Positions 34,223-44,572 of a DNA stretch of 64,000 nt are shown piece after piece. Position 1 is the stretch's first letter; the number at the start of each line of letters is the position of its first letter. The notes under the pieces are model-generated. The model had not been told where the DNA came from. It made no database searches and saw only the letters and a list, made by a program, of their open reading frames with translations. Both the position numbers and the translations under genes were made by a program. This stretch comes from Argopecten irradians (lineage: Eukaryota > Mollusca > Bivalvia > Pectinida > Pectinidae), in assembly GCF_041381155.1 (NCBI RefSeq), contig NC_091144.1, positions 1,984,001-2,048,000 on the forward strand. Direction: 5' to 3'.

Positions 34223-35941
34223 TCACTGTTTTGGTACAAGAACCACGACTTCACTAACAGGACGTAGGTACAATTTGCCGTTGTCCACGCGCACTTCAAC
34301 TTTGCGTATCCTACCGTCGGCACTTGGAATAGCCTTACTAACGACAGCCATAGGCCAATCATTTCGACAAAGCGATTTGTCCCTCACTAGCACAATGTCT
34401 CCCTCAATGACATTCCGGCTGTCGTCTTGCCACTTCTGACGTGACTGAAGTGAAGAAAGATACTCGTTCTTCCACCTTTTCCAAAAGCTGTTTGCTAGCT
34501 GTTGGACGCATCTCCATTGGCTTTTATAAAGGTCCTTTGGAGTAAATTCCTCGATGCAGAAGGAGTTGGCAACATGTGATGTTTTCATGGTCAGTAAGGT
34601 AGATGGCGTCAAAGGCATAGGAGTGTCCGGATCTGATGGAATGCCCGTCAGGGGTCTGGCATTTATGATAGAGCAAACCTCTGCCATCAACGTTGTGAGA
34701 ACTTCATGTGTCAAGTTCCTGTGTGGTACGTCCTTGAGAAGCGAATCCAGTATTTTGCGTGAAATGCCGATAATTCGTTCCCAAGAGCCTCCCATGTGGG
34801 AAGCGTGCGGTGGATTGAACTTCCAAGAAATCTTATTTGTTGACAGGAATGCTTTGGTGACTGGGTCTTCGATGTTGATAATATTTGCACGAATATCCTT
34901 TGCGGCCCCCACGAAGTTCGAACCACAGTCGGATCTGATCAACTTGACCTCTCCTCGAAGGGAAACAAATCGACGCAAAGCGTTGATGAAGCACGATGAT
35001 GTCATTTCCTGGATTACCTCTATATGCACAGCACGGATAACTAGACATGTGAATAGCACAGCCCATCTCTTTGACTCCGCCTGACCACCGCGCGTTTTCC
35101 TGGTGACCACAGTCCACGGTCCAAACACATCTATGCCGATGTAACTAAAGGGAGGAGCCGGCTTCAGACGATCGCAAGGAAGATCCGACATCTTCTGGAC
35201 TTGTCTCTTTCCACGAAGTCTTAGGCATTTTACACACTTCCCAAGGTACGAATTCACTAAGCGTCTACTGCCAATGATCCAGTAACCTGCACTGCGGATA
35301 GCTCCCTCAGTAAACATGCGCCCCTGGTGTTTCACTTCTTGATGATAGTGTGATATCAAGAGACTAGCTACATGGTGTCTTTTGGGAATAATGATAGGAT
35401 TCCTTTCCTGTGAGGTAAGTTCGGAGTTTCGAAGGCGTCCTCCGACGCGCAGCAATCCATCTGCGTCAAGAAAGGGATCCAAATTCCGAATGGCACTGTT
35501 TCGAGAGAGGGCGCCTCCAGATTTCAAAGCGTCCAACTCTTGTTGAAAGCAATCTTGTTGGACAACCTTAAGGATGAAAACCTCTGACTCCTTGAGAGCT
35601 TCAGGTGTCTTACCAATATGGCAAAGGTGTCTGTCTTTGCAGCATCCAGGATTACCATTCTTATCAGTACGTCTGGCAACAACATGTTTCAGATTAGATA
35701 TTGCCCTCACAAGACCATACCAGGATGAGAAGTGCTCGAACCTTGTTCCGAGTTGACACGGTTTTGAGTTGTTTGGTATATCAGTTTTGAGCACACGAAC
35801 CTCTTGGTCAGAGTCTGGATTGATAAGTGGGTATTCCTCATCTGCAATCACATCGCAGAGATACTTAGGTCCATTAAGCCACATGCTTTCTTGCATGTTA
35901 TTTGCCGAAACAGAGCGTGTTGCTTCATCGGCAGGGTTCAT
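34223..35941 (-). CDS. BEL/Pao integrase region
   Basis: This is the C-terminal part of Pol. An HHCC-type zinc region (HYHQEVKHQGR, then CVKCLRLRGK) is followed by the catalytic core YIGIDVFGPWTV, RSDCGSNFVGA and HMGGSWERIIG. It ends in a conserved tail with GDIVLVRDKSLCRNDWP and VEVRVDNGKLYLRPVSEVV, typical of BEL/Pao elements. It acts in the nucleus, joining the cDNA copy to host DNA. Part of a fossil element. Confidence 0.88.
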   Translation of the reverse strand: MNPADEATRSVSANNMQESMWLNGPKYLCDVIADEEYPLINPDSDQEVRVLKTDIPNNSKPCQLGTRFEHFSSWYGLVRAISNLKHVVARRTDKNGNPGCCKDRHLCHIGKTPEALKESEVFILKVVQQDCFQQELDALKSGGALSRNSAIRNLDPFLDADGLLRVGGRLRNSELTSQERNPIIIPKRHHVASLLISHYHQEVKHQGRMFTEGAIRSAGYWIIGSRRLVNSYLGKCVKCLRLRGKRQVQKMSDLPCDRLKPAPPFSYIGIDVFGPWTVVTRKTRGGQAESKRWAVLFTCLVIRAVHIEVIQEMTSSCFINALRRFVSLRGEVKLIRSDCGSNFVGAAKDIRANIINIEDPVTKAFLSTNKISWKFNPPHASHMGGSWERIIGISRKILDSLLKDVPHRNLTHEVLTTLMAEVCSIINARPLTGIPSDPDTPMPLTPSTLLTMKTSHVANSFCIEEFTPKDLYKSQWRCVQQLANSFWKRWKNEYLSSLQSRQKWQDDSRNVIEGDIVLVRDKSLCRNDWPMAVVSKAIPSADGRIRKVEVRVDNGKLYLRPVSEVVVLVPKQ

Positions 35942-38900
35942 TTTTGTAGGAACATAGTTCCAATTGCTTGGATCACTACATCGCCGTATTCGTTCAAAAC
36001 GATTCTCGACATAAGTAAAAAAAACCGTTTGGACTCATTTCGGATATATCCAAGCACCACTTTACTATCGGTGAAAAACCTAACACTATCGAAGGTTGTG
36101 TCTAGTTCGCTACGAACAATATCATACAGCTCCACAGCAAGGACAGCTGCACAAAGCTCCAAGCGAGGAATAGTATGGCCGTGCTTTGGGGCCAATTTTG
36201 CTTTACCCATTACGAAGCCAAGTTTCTGATTTCCTTCGGAATCAGTAAGTTGCAGATAAACCACAGCCGCAATAGCTGTTTCTGATGCATCTGAGAATAT
36301 GCAAAGATCCTTCCGAGTAGCTTGGCTGAGAGAAGCGCCTCCGTAAGTGCGGGTAATTGAGATGTTGCCGAGATGTTCTAGCGATGCCTTCCATCGTTCC
36401 CACCTTTCGAGGTGCTCCAAAGGTAGTGGTGTATCCCAATCAATTCCATTGTTCATCGCTTCCCGTAATATTTCTTTCCCTGCAATGGTGACTGGTGACG
36501 TGAAGCCTAATGGGTCAAAAATACTGTTTATAGTGGAAAGGACTCCACGTCTGGTGAAAGGTTTGTCCTGGAGGGACACTTGGAATGTGAACTTGTCTTC
36601 CTGTAGATTCCAACAGATCCCAAGACTCCGTTGCGTTGGTAGACCCTCTTTGCCCAGTTCAAGATCTTTGAGACTCTTTGCTAGATCTTCACTGTCAAAT
36701 TCTGAAAGTACAGCACTCGAGTTTGAAGACACCTTGTGCAATCTGAGATGACCATACTCTTGTAGAGCAGACCTAGTACGATGTAGAAGATCGACAGCCT
36801 CTTCTGACGTTGGATGAGATGACAGGGCGTCATCCACATAGAAGTTGCGATGGACGAACTGACGGACATCTGATCCATACTTGTGCTCTGCTTCGTCTGC
36901 CGTCTTTCGCAACCCGTATGTCGCCACTGCAGGGGAGGGGCTATTCCCAAAGACATGTACGTTCATATGATAGTCCACAAGGGGTTTTGCCAGGTCATTA
37001 TCCTGGTGCCAAATGAAACGGAGATAACTTCGCTGTTCTTTCTGCACAAGAAAACAGTAAAACATCTGCTGTATATCGGCCGTAATCGCCACAGCCTCGC
37101 GTCTGAACCTTAACAAGACTCCCAAAAGGCTATTCATCAGGTCTGGTCCTGAGAGTAACACGCTGTTAAGAGAAATCCCTTGAACCTTCGCTGACGAGTC
37201 GAATACGCCCCGTATACAATCCTTTTTTTGAGGATGGTATACGCCAAAGAGTGGCAGGTACCAGCATTCATCTGTCTCTTTTAGCTCGGGAGCGATTTCA
37301 GCGTGGCCGGAATCCAACAGTGATTGCATGAAGGTAAGGAAATGAGTCCTTTTGATGGGGTCCTTCCTGAGACTGTGATCCAGAGTCTTAGCACGATCTA
37401 GAGCCTGTTTTCTGTTGTTAGGCAATCGTGGTCGATTACTTTTTAGAGGAAGAGGAGCAATCCATATTCCGCTGCTATCTTTCTTCATTCCCTTGTCCAT
37501 GATTGACAAAAACTGTTTGTCCTGAAAAGACATTCCTGGTTTGTTGTCTTGGTCCGTGCGGCGAAATATATTCAGTTCATCAATAAGGCACTCAGAGACG
37601 CGTATTTTACTTTCACACTGGTTTAAATTGGATGTGGATCCAGAGGATGGTCTTAACATGGTTTTTAAGACATTCGCCGTAGATGTGGCATGCACTCCAT
37701 CTAAACAGGACTCGCCAACTATGACCCAACCTAGTGGTAGTCTTTGTGCGTAAGGTTGGTCTGGCTGTCCGACTCGTTGCTCTAACACGTGATGAACTGA
37801 AAGCATGTCTCGTCCAATAAGCAAAAGAATTTCAGAGTTATTGTCTATTGGTGATATCAACGAAGCAATGTTTGAGAGGTGAGGGTAATGAATTGCTACA
37901 TCTGGTGTAGGGATTTCTTGACGATTATTAGGGATGGCGTCACACTCAATAAGACTAGGAAGATCTAAACTCACTGTCTCGTCTATTGATTCTACGACAA
38001 ATCCCAAAGATATTCGACCGCTTGTAGTTATTCTTCCGCCACAAGTAGACAAACAATAGCTTTCATGATCAGAATTGCAGTCGAATACGTCAAAGAGCTC
38101 CTTCCGTGCTAGAGATTTGTTACTCTGTTCATCTAAAATGGCGTACACTCGAACTGGGCTATGAGTACTCTTTTTGTGTCTCACTTTCACTTGAACAATT
38201 TTTGCACACGATTTACCAGAGAATGTCTTTCCACATATCTCTGTGCACTTTGCATCAACATGAGGCTTATTCAGCTCCCCGCCATTATCGTCCGACCTTT
38301 GTTGCCTTTGATGATTTGCGTCATGCATGGCAGTACAATGATGCTTACTGTCACAAAGTTCACATTTAACTGTTTCTTTGCAGTTTTGTCTTCTGTGTTT
38401 ACTTTCACAACACCTAAAACATCTACCATTTTCTCTCAGGAGCTGAAGACGTTCTGATATGTCTTTCGCCTTGAATGCTCTGCAGTCACTCAAAGAATGA
38501 CCCGCGTTATGGATAGGGCATCGCCTGTTGTGCGTTTCCGTTGCACTGCTATCAATACCAACAGATGTTTTATTTACAGTGATCTGTTGTTTCGTTCGCC
38601 GTATAGTCGTGTGAGGGTCCGTATCTCCTCCGAACTCAAATCCTGGGTCATTAAAAGTCTCAGCCATTTCCTGCATGAAGCTACAGAAAAACGAGAATGG
38701 TGGAAACATTTCTTGTGTGTCCCGCTTGTAGCGCATAGCTCTTTCACGCCATTTGTTACGAATGCCGATAGGAACTTTCAAAAGAATAGGTTTTATTCCT
38801 ACTGACGAGTTTAAGTAGCCAAGGAGTCTGCCGTACTTTGGATCCTGCATAACAGCAAGGACTTCATTAAGGGTGTCTACAAGTTCGTAGAGTTTGACAT

Positions 38901-38988
38901 TGTCTTTGTGTGTGATAATGGGTAAGTTCTGAAGTTTTTGTTTGAGGGCATGTTCCACCCTTTCGGGACTCCCGTAGAACGTGTCCAT
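35938..38988 (-). CDS. BEL/Pao Gag C-terminus, protease, RT and RNase H region
   Basis: The domain order along the block is clear. First is a Gag segment, then two Cys/His knuckles (CFRCCESKHRRQNC and CELCDSKHHCTAMH). Next comes an aspartic protease block around VYAILDEQSNKSLA. The RT carries CIRGVFDSSAKVQGISLN, ITADIQQMFYCFLV and the catalytic FYVDDALSS. RNase H follows with CIFSDASETAIAAV, LELCAAVLAVELYD and FFTDSKVVLGYI. These are the hallmarks of the Pao/A17-type polyprotein. Part of a fossil element. Confidence 0.9.
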   Translation of the reverse strand: MDTFYGSPERVEHALKQKLQNLPIITHKDNVKLYELVDTLNEVLAVMQDPKYGRLLGYLNSSVGIKPILLKVPIGIRNKWRERAMRYKRDTQEMFPPFSFFCSFMQEMAETFNDPGFEFGGDTDPHTTIRRTKQQITVNKTSVGIDSSATETHNRRCPIHNAGHSLSDCRAFKAKDISERLQLLRENGRCFRCCESKHRRQNCKETVKCELCDSKHHCTAMHDANHQRQQRSDDNGGELNKPHVDAKCTEICGKTFSGKSCAKIVQVKVRHKKSTHSPVRVYAILDEQSNKSLARKELFDVFDCNSDHESYCLSTCGGRITTSGRISLGFVVESIDETVSLDLPSLIECDAIPNNRQEIPTPDVAIHYPHLSNIASLISPIDNNSEILLLIGRDMLSVHHVLEQRVGQPDQPYAQRLPLGWVIVGESCLDGVHATSTANVLKTMLRPSSGSTSNLNQCESKIRVSECLIDELNIFRRTDQDNKPGMSFQDKQFLSIMDKGMKKDSSGIWIAPLPLKSNRPRLPNNRKQALDRAKTLDHSLRKDPIKRTHFLTFMQSLLDSGHAEIAPELKETDECWYLPLFGVYHPQKKDCIRGVFDSSAKVQGISLNSVLLSGPDLMNSLLGVLLRFRREAVAITADIQQMFYCFLVQKEQRSYLRFIWHQDNDLAKPLVDYHMNVHVFGNSPSPAVATYGLRKTADEAEHKYGSDVRQFVHRNFYVDDALSSHPTSEEAVDLLHRTRSALQEYGHLRLHKVSSNSSAVLSEFDSEDLAKSLKDLELGKEGLPTQRSLGICWNLQEDKFTFQVSLQDKPFTRRGVLSTINSIFDPLGFTSPVTIAGKEILREAMNNGIDWDTPLPLEHLERWERWKASLEHLGNISITRTYGGASLSQATRKDLCIFSDASETAIAAVVYLQLTDSEGNQKLGFVMGKAKLAPKHGHTIPRLELCAAVLAVELYDIVRSELDTTFDSVRFFTDSKVVLGYIRNESKRFFLLMSRIVLNEYGDVVIQAIGTMFLQK

Positions 38989-39127
38989 TCTTTCCCATGC
39001 CTCTGTAAGGCCTGTTCATGATTCCCTGCATTAGACGTTTTTATGCTAGCAACCTGATTACTTGATTTTGGTCCGAGCCATTTTACCATAAGGTCCACTT
39101 CTTCAGAAGGCTTAGCGCCAATCTCAC

Positions 39128-40381
39128 TCATAACATCCCTAAAGGTGTTTTCCAGGAAAGGTAAGCTTCTGGTTTGTCACTGAATTGCAACAGCCTCCCT
39201 GTAATTAATTCTCTCTTCATCAAATATTTTGAGAGTTGCACTGTACCATCTTGCGGGTTCGGAAGAACTTGAGGTTCTAACTTTGGAAGGCCTTGAGGGC
39301 TAGCAGGAGTGCTATAGTGAACTGGGGGTGACAAAATGAGATTGCTAATCGGTTGGTGTTGTGATACTATTTCACTAGTATTTTGGCGGGGTGTTTTAGG
39401 AATTTCACTATCTTCTGCGGGAAATGATGTTTTACACCGATTCCTCGACTGCGGTATGAAAGGTGTAACTTGAGGATTGAGGCGAACTCTATGAGTAGAT
39501 GATAATTTTGCCATAATCGCATCATGTTTTTCATTGAGCATTTGGGGTGTTGATACGGGAAGCTGTGGAAGCTTACGTCGAGGCGGGGTTTCCTTTGGGG
39601 ATCTCATGGGAGTTTTACCTATATTGTAGTTTGAAGTTTGTTGATATACATTTTTGGGTTTAACAGGATCAGTTTCCTCAAACTCTTCTAATATAGCTTG
39701 ATATTCCACCTTAGCCACTTGATCCTCCTGTTCTGCTTTAAGATTTTTTAAAGCTACTGTGATTTCTGCAGATTTAAGGATTGACTCTGCTTCCAAATGT
39801 GCCTTTTCCTTAAGTAGGTTAGATTCTTGCCAGATAAACTGTTTATTTGTTCGTGCCGCTTCTACCTTTGCTCGCTGTCGTGCGAGAACCACACTAGCAG
39901 AAGATTTATGTGATTCAGGTATACTTTCTTCATCATCAAATCGAGCATTTTCCTGAGTCACGACATTTTGTTTATGAAATAAAGTTGCTGCTTTTTCCAC
40001 CTCCTCTGTTACAGTTTTGAATATTACTCCATGCTTACGCAGTTCAATATCAGCTTCCTCAGAATTAATCCTTGTCAAGTAACTTTTCAGTTCAAAACTT
40101 ATTTTGAGATAACGTCCATATGCGTTATGGAGAGCAGGCAGTGTTTTGTATTTATCATCGCTATCATCACCTAACATCAAGATCAGCTCATCTAATTCCT
40201 GTCTGAGAGGGAAAAGTTTTGAATAATAATTCTGAACTGTTAAATTGAACTGTTCCTGAGCCTTAGCTGTGAGTTTATGTCGACGTTTGTCAATACCTTC
40301 AACTTGTGCATTTCCCTGGTGCAGGGGGTCGTTTTCCTGGTGCAGGAGGTCTAGAATTTCAGGTTCCCTTGACTCTGCCAT
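39128..40381 (-). CDS. BEL/Pao Gag N-terminal region
   Basis: A 417-codon block starting 19 nt inside the 5' LTR. It is rich in charged and heptad-like stretches (EAESILKSAEITVALKNL) that suggest coiled coils, followed by a proline-rich part. It shows no enzyme motif, as expected of the structural Gag start in this family. Part of a fossil element. Confidence 0.82.
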   Translation of the reverse strand: MAESREPEILDLLHQENDPLHQGNAQVEGIDKRRHKLTAKAQEQFNLTVQNYYSKLFPLRQELDELILMLGDDSDDKYKTLPALHNAYGRYLKISFELKSYLTRINSEEADIELRKHGVIFKTVTEEVEKAATLFHKQNVVTQENARFDDEESIPESHKSSASVVLARQRAKVEAARTNKQFIWQESNLLKEKAHLEAESILKSAEITVALKNLKAEQEDQVAKVEYQAILEEFEETDPVKPKNVYQQTSNYNIGKTPMRSPKETPPRRKLPQLPVSTPQMLNEKHDAIMAKLSSTHRVRLNPQVTPFIPQSRNRCKTSFPAEDSEIPKTPRQNTSEIVSQHQPISNLILSPPVHYSTPASPQGLPKLEPQVLPNPQDGTVQLSKYLMKRELITGRLLQFSDKPEAYLSWKTPLGML

Positions 40382-40400
40382 TTTCCCACAGTCTTTTCAC

Positions 40401-41116
40401 TGTTATGGCAGTTAACCACAATAAGAATCCATAATCCAACACATTCGACTTGTTTCAATGTTTTGTTTATTGTTGATCATGGGCATCTTGTAAATGTGGT
40501 GAAAAGCTACAATGAGAATAAGATATTCTATTGTAGATTATATACTACTATTATTCAACTTCAATCTCAAATGCATAACACATTTTTAAACAATAGCGGT
40601 ATGTGTTAGATGAAATAATGCATTTTAGCTTGAAACCATAAAATTGTACCCTAAAATTAACTAAATCCCGGTTCGGGAAATATCACCTGGTACATGATAT
40701 GAACTGTAGATTAAACCCTGGGACAGGGTAACTATTAAACAAAAAATATTAAAATAATCCTGGAACAGGGGCAACAAATATTAACGTAACCTGGAGCAAG
40801 TTATCTACAATAACAACTTTGGAATCGAATGTTCAATATACCTAATTAACTTAATCAATTTCACCTAAATTCGAGGTACAATGAAATTTGAAGTATGATT
40901 GAGATACAAATGTAATCTAGATTCTATCACAAAGTAATAATATACTAATACAAATCTTAAAACTTACACTGTGATTTGACAGGCGCACGTTTTCTATACG
41001 TACAGGAAGTGATGTATAGCATTCTAATTTCAGGTCCGGGATAAATCAATTTTCCGGAAAGATGCAAATCTAAAATTAAACCCAAAATCCGGAAACAACA
41101 TTTCTGTGTCAAGACA
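40401..41116 (-). repeat. 5' LTR of the BEL/Pao element
   Basis: 716 bp with the same termini as the 3' LTR. It borders the Gag region on the low-coordinate side and LINE-B on the high-coordinate side. Confidence 0.93.
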
Positions 41117-41121
41117 CTGGT
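41117..41121. repeat. Target-site duplication of the BEL/Pao element, right copy
   Basis: CTGGT, matching CTGCT at 33,327-33,331 with one difference. LINE-B coding sequence resumes directly after it. Confidence 0.65.
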
Positions 41122-42526
41122 CAGTTCATCACACATTTCTTGGGTATTATGTTCTGGTATTGAAGTTTCATCAGGAAATCGATAAAGATTTTCGAAAAAT
41201 GTTGCAAACTGATTTGCTATATTTTCAGGATCACGAGCTGTTACATTGTTTACTCGGATTTCATTACAGATATTCGGTGGTTGTTTCTTTCGTCGTCTAA
41301 TTAATTGCCAAAACAGACGTATATCACAATTAGCTGCCTCATCTAGTTCTTTGTTAATAGTAGTTTCATAGTCATTATAAGCTTCTTCGTGCATAGTTCT
41401 AAACTGCCGTTTTGCATCTTTATAGTCACGGTAGGTATTGTGCTGGTTTCCCCTCGGTCACCCCGCTTCTATCCATATTTTCTATTTTGCCCTGGCAATT
41501 TTATGAGCTACACGGACATCTTTCGTCCAGAACGGCTTTAACACATAACTGTATTTCGAGTGCGGAATGCATTGTTGAGCTGAATTGGTTAATATCAATG
41601 TCAATTGTTCGCTAAGTATTTCGATGTGTGTCGTGGCATCAAGATGACTGAAATCAGGTAGGTTGTTTATTTTGGGAACCAACCAATAACTGATATGCAA
41701 TAAGGTTATCTACTTTCGCCTTCGATCAAGCAGGATTAGACGTAACTTGATTAAACGTTTTGTACCTTACAATATCAAGGAATTGGGCTACGATGAGATG
41801 GTGATCAGATGTTATCTCAGTATCTTCAGTAGAAAAGATGGTACAGGATGAAACGCGATCTTTAAAGATGTCTTGTATCAAGATGCAGTCTAAAGTTTGT
41901 CTATTTGAAGTAAACGTATGGTCGTGTCCGCCACATAAGGGCGTTTTGTTAAGAGCAAACATGGTATGGTCAGAAAGGAATTTATGGAAGATGGCCGATT
42001 TCCGTTCCCTATTACTCGTCATAGAGCAGGACGTTTCATATCGCGCATTTAGGTCCCCGGCTATTATGATATTTCCCCCTGTCCACTGAATTGGGTATAT
42101 AAATCATCCAAGTTCTCGATTTCCTCCAAATAATCAGATATATTATAGTCACTAGGCATGTATACTCCGAATATAAACAATCGTTAGAATGCCAACTATT
42201 CGATCACTGAGGGATATGTCAAGATCATTTATACGAAAGAACATATCCTTCCATGCCATTATTGCTACGCCACCGCTTTTTTGCTCGGTGAGTCCTGTAT
42301 TTTGATAAGCAAAGTAGTCAGGATGTAAATTATGTAGATAATGAACGGAATTTTGTGTAAGTTTGTGTTCCGTTATAACAACAATGTCACTTTTCAGGGT
42401 ATCAATCACATTACAAACACTCAAGGCCGACGATAAAAGGCCACGTACATTCCATGTTAAAATAGAAAGGCTCATGACAATTAAAAATGAAAACGGGAAA
42501 AAGGTCTCTGAAATCCTAGTATACAT
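41117..42526 (-). mobile_element. LINE-B, 5' part of ORF2: endonuclease and linker
   Basis: ORF2 opens at 42,526 (or at the internal ATG 42,475). It encodes an APE-type endonuclease: SILTWNVRGLL (first metal-binding Asn), VVITEHKLTQNS (catalytic Glu), SGGVAIMAWKDM, then TLDCILIQD and ITSDHHLIVAQF (Ser/Thr-Asp-His end of the fold). It continues through a linker (FWQLIRRRKKQPPN, NIANQFATFFENLY) into the RT start. At 41,117 the BEL/Pao element intervenes and the LINE text resumes at 33,331. There are frame breaks near 42,150-42,020 and near 41,700 and 41,480. Confidence 0.83.
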
Positions 42527-43799
42527 TGCTGAATGTGTTTTCTTTTTGATGAGACGCGAAGTTGTCCATGTTTCTTTCCTCTATTTTTAACCTCCAATCA
42601 TGTCCCCTTAGCCAGCGGCGGCATCGAATCTTTCCGTTCCAAAAGCCATGCGATTCTATTATCACAGTATCATCCGGTATGACATTAATTTTCGCCGATT
42701 TCTTATTTGCGCGGTTTTGGAACGTCATGATACGTGTAACCGTTATTATATTCTTTTTTTTGGTTTATCGGGGATCACTGTTGCTTACATGTATGTAGTA
42801 GCGGGCATTACGCTTGCGCCTTGCTGCTGCAGCAGAATAAGTCATGTGTTTCAGTATCATATTCAGTAACGGAATGTGCTTGGGGCACATTTCTGTCTAT
42901 ACAAACTGGTATTTTGTATTCTTTTGTCTTTTCAGAAAGATGCGGTTATTTTGAATTGGGTTACATGCAGTTTCATTGTCTTTTACAACACTGGCGAATG
43001 TGGGGTGTTTGTTTGTTTCCAGGTGAACACGTGTTTTTGTTGTTGTTTACATTGATCTCGTATATATCATGTGCGCCGAGTTCATCATCATGTGCCTGTT
43101 GAACCGGTTTTTGCTGCACTGGGTTACATGAATTCAATTCACGTTCATTCGAGCGTGGCCTACATATACCTTTGGATTGTGTAGAGCTACGAGTATGTGG
43201 GGCATTCTCCTTCGTACTGGGGCTACGTACGGGGGCGACGGTATTTTTTGAGTTCTGTTTTGAATTATCTATACGGTCCGATAATTTTCCAATCGTTTTC
43301 TGATACACGGAATAGTCGAATTAACCAAGAGCTCGTAGGTCATCGGAAACTCTTTTATTAAACGAATCATATCCTGCATGTTTGGAATTAACCACAGTTT
43401 GAAGTCGTTCGACGTTTAATTGAAGAGATTTATTGTGTCGTTCAATCTCAACGAGTTTAGAGGATAATTCTTGCTCACGTGTTTTGCTAGAAGTAATAAA
43501 TTTCTCCATGACAGCGAGTTTTACTTCCGTGGCAGTGTCTTTTTGTACAGTCGCACAAAGTTCGGATACCGACACTGTGTTACGTACTCCGGTGACCTCG
43601 AAAACAATCTTTTGCATATTTGTCAACACTAACACACTTAGTAGTGTTTTTTTTTTCTGGTAACTAATTTTCCGGTAGGAAAGCCATCGCACGATCTAGC
43701 TCTCTCGGCTACTATAGTTCTGTATAACATGACTTGATCCTCAGAGTCGTTCACCAACGATTTTAACTTTTCAATATACTTGTCTTGTGGTATGTTCAT
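42516..43799 (-). pseudogene. LINE-B ORF1 (coiled-coil nucleic-acid-binding type), broken
   Basis: A plausible start is MNIPQDKYIEKLKSLV at 43,799. The frame breaks near a T-run at about 43,648 and continues as VSVSELCATVQKD and a coiled-coil stretch (SKLVEIERHNKSLQLNVERL) to a stop at 43,321. A hydrophilic basic segment follows at 42,973-43,308. The last segment (HGFWNGKIRCRRWLRG) ends at TAG 42,516. LINE ORF1 proteins usually bind the element RNA through a coiled coil and a basic region. No zinc knuckle or RRM could be recognised with confidence. Confidence 0.6.
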
Positions 43800-43972
43800 A
43801 AGTTAAATATCAATATCATGGAGTCCGCTGTCTCCCGTTGTCTGTCTGCTGTCTCCTGATGTTAATTGGAGATTACTAATTGGATTCCTCTACCTTACAT
43901 GAATTATGGATATTGTAGTCATTGATATACTACACAAACCACCCGTAAATGTCTAACGTGAGTTTACAGACG

Positions 43973-44175
43973 GAACATAGGTTACCAAAACACACATATT
44001 GGAATACATAAACTTGAATACAATTTATATATTATAAGCTAGCACAGAAAGAACATAGGTTACCAAATCACACACATTGGAATACATAAACTTGAATACA
44101 ATCTATAATTATAAGCTAGCACAGAAAGAACATAGGTTACCAAATCACACACATTGGAATACACAAACTTTAATA
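43973..44175. repeat. 77-78-bp tandem triplicate upstream of LINE-B ORF1
   Basis: The phrase GAACATAGGTTACCAAA recurs at 43,973, 44,051 and 44,128, and the text between is nearly identical (CACACATTGGAATACATAAA, CTTGAATACAAT). The third copy is partial and decays after about 44,175. It sits where the 5' UTR of LINE-B would lie. Confidence 0.85.
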
Positions 44176-44269
44176 CATAATTGGTCTAGACAGGTCTTCA
44201 CAAAATGCAATGTCAACTTGAGACTGATGAACACCTGTCCAGAGGTTGACACAGGTAACCTGGCTATAA

Positions 44270-44303
44270 AGAGACAAAGGGAATTCCGAATTCCCTGTCT
44301 CTT
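44270..44303. repeat. Near-perfect short palindrome
   Basis: AGAGACAAAGGGAATTC faces GAATTCCCTGTCTCT almost back to back, giving about 15 bp of stem with a two-base bulge and essentially no loop. Confidence 0.75.
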
Positions 44304-44572
44304 CCACATTTTGACCAATCAAAATAGAAAATTGCCCATCATCGGACAATAGCCAAATCCAACATGGTAGACAACAGTGAGGTAAAATTAGGAAAAATGT
44401 TTGAACACATTTTAAATGTAGCTATATGTTAGAAAGTTATATAGTGAGGAAGTACAGCAGAATGAACATACTGAACAGGTATATTTGAATTAAGATTTTC
44501 TTGATTTTTTGTTTAGTCATTAATTGCCCTGTCCTTGCATCACAATTGTTCGAAGAAGCAAAACTGGTATCA
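44304..44572. other. AT-rich non-coding DNA between inverted-repeat elements
   Basis: No open frame, repeat or RNA gene is supported in this stretch. Confidence 0.5.

Larger units (their letters stand above)
33332..41116 (-). mobile_element. BEL/Pao LTR retrotransposon, young, nested in LINE-B
   Basis: The element is 7,785 bp in minus orientation with two LTRs of 705 and 716 bp, both running TG to CA. A purine-rich tract (AGGCGGGGAG) abuts the 3' LTR. Internal order is Gag, CCHC knuckles, aspartic protease, RT, RNase H, integrase, which is diagnostic of BEL/Pao. The LTRs differ by about five substitutions plus a handful of small indels (roughly 0.7 percent substitution), so the insertion is recent. 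The element looks nearly whole: coding sequence lies in three long blocks, that is about two interruptions relative to one Gag-Pol frame. It is flanked by LINE-B on both sides. Confidence 0.93.

Noticed and set aside
34554-38805. Plus-strand frames of 60-176 codons across the BEL/Pao element
   Set aside because: They are shadows of the minus-strand Pol coding sequence.
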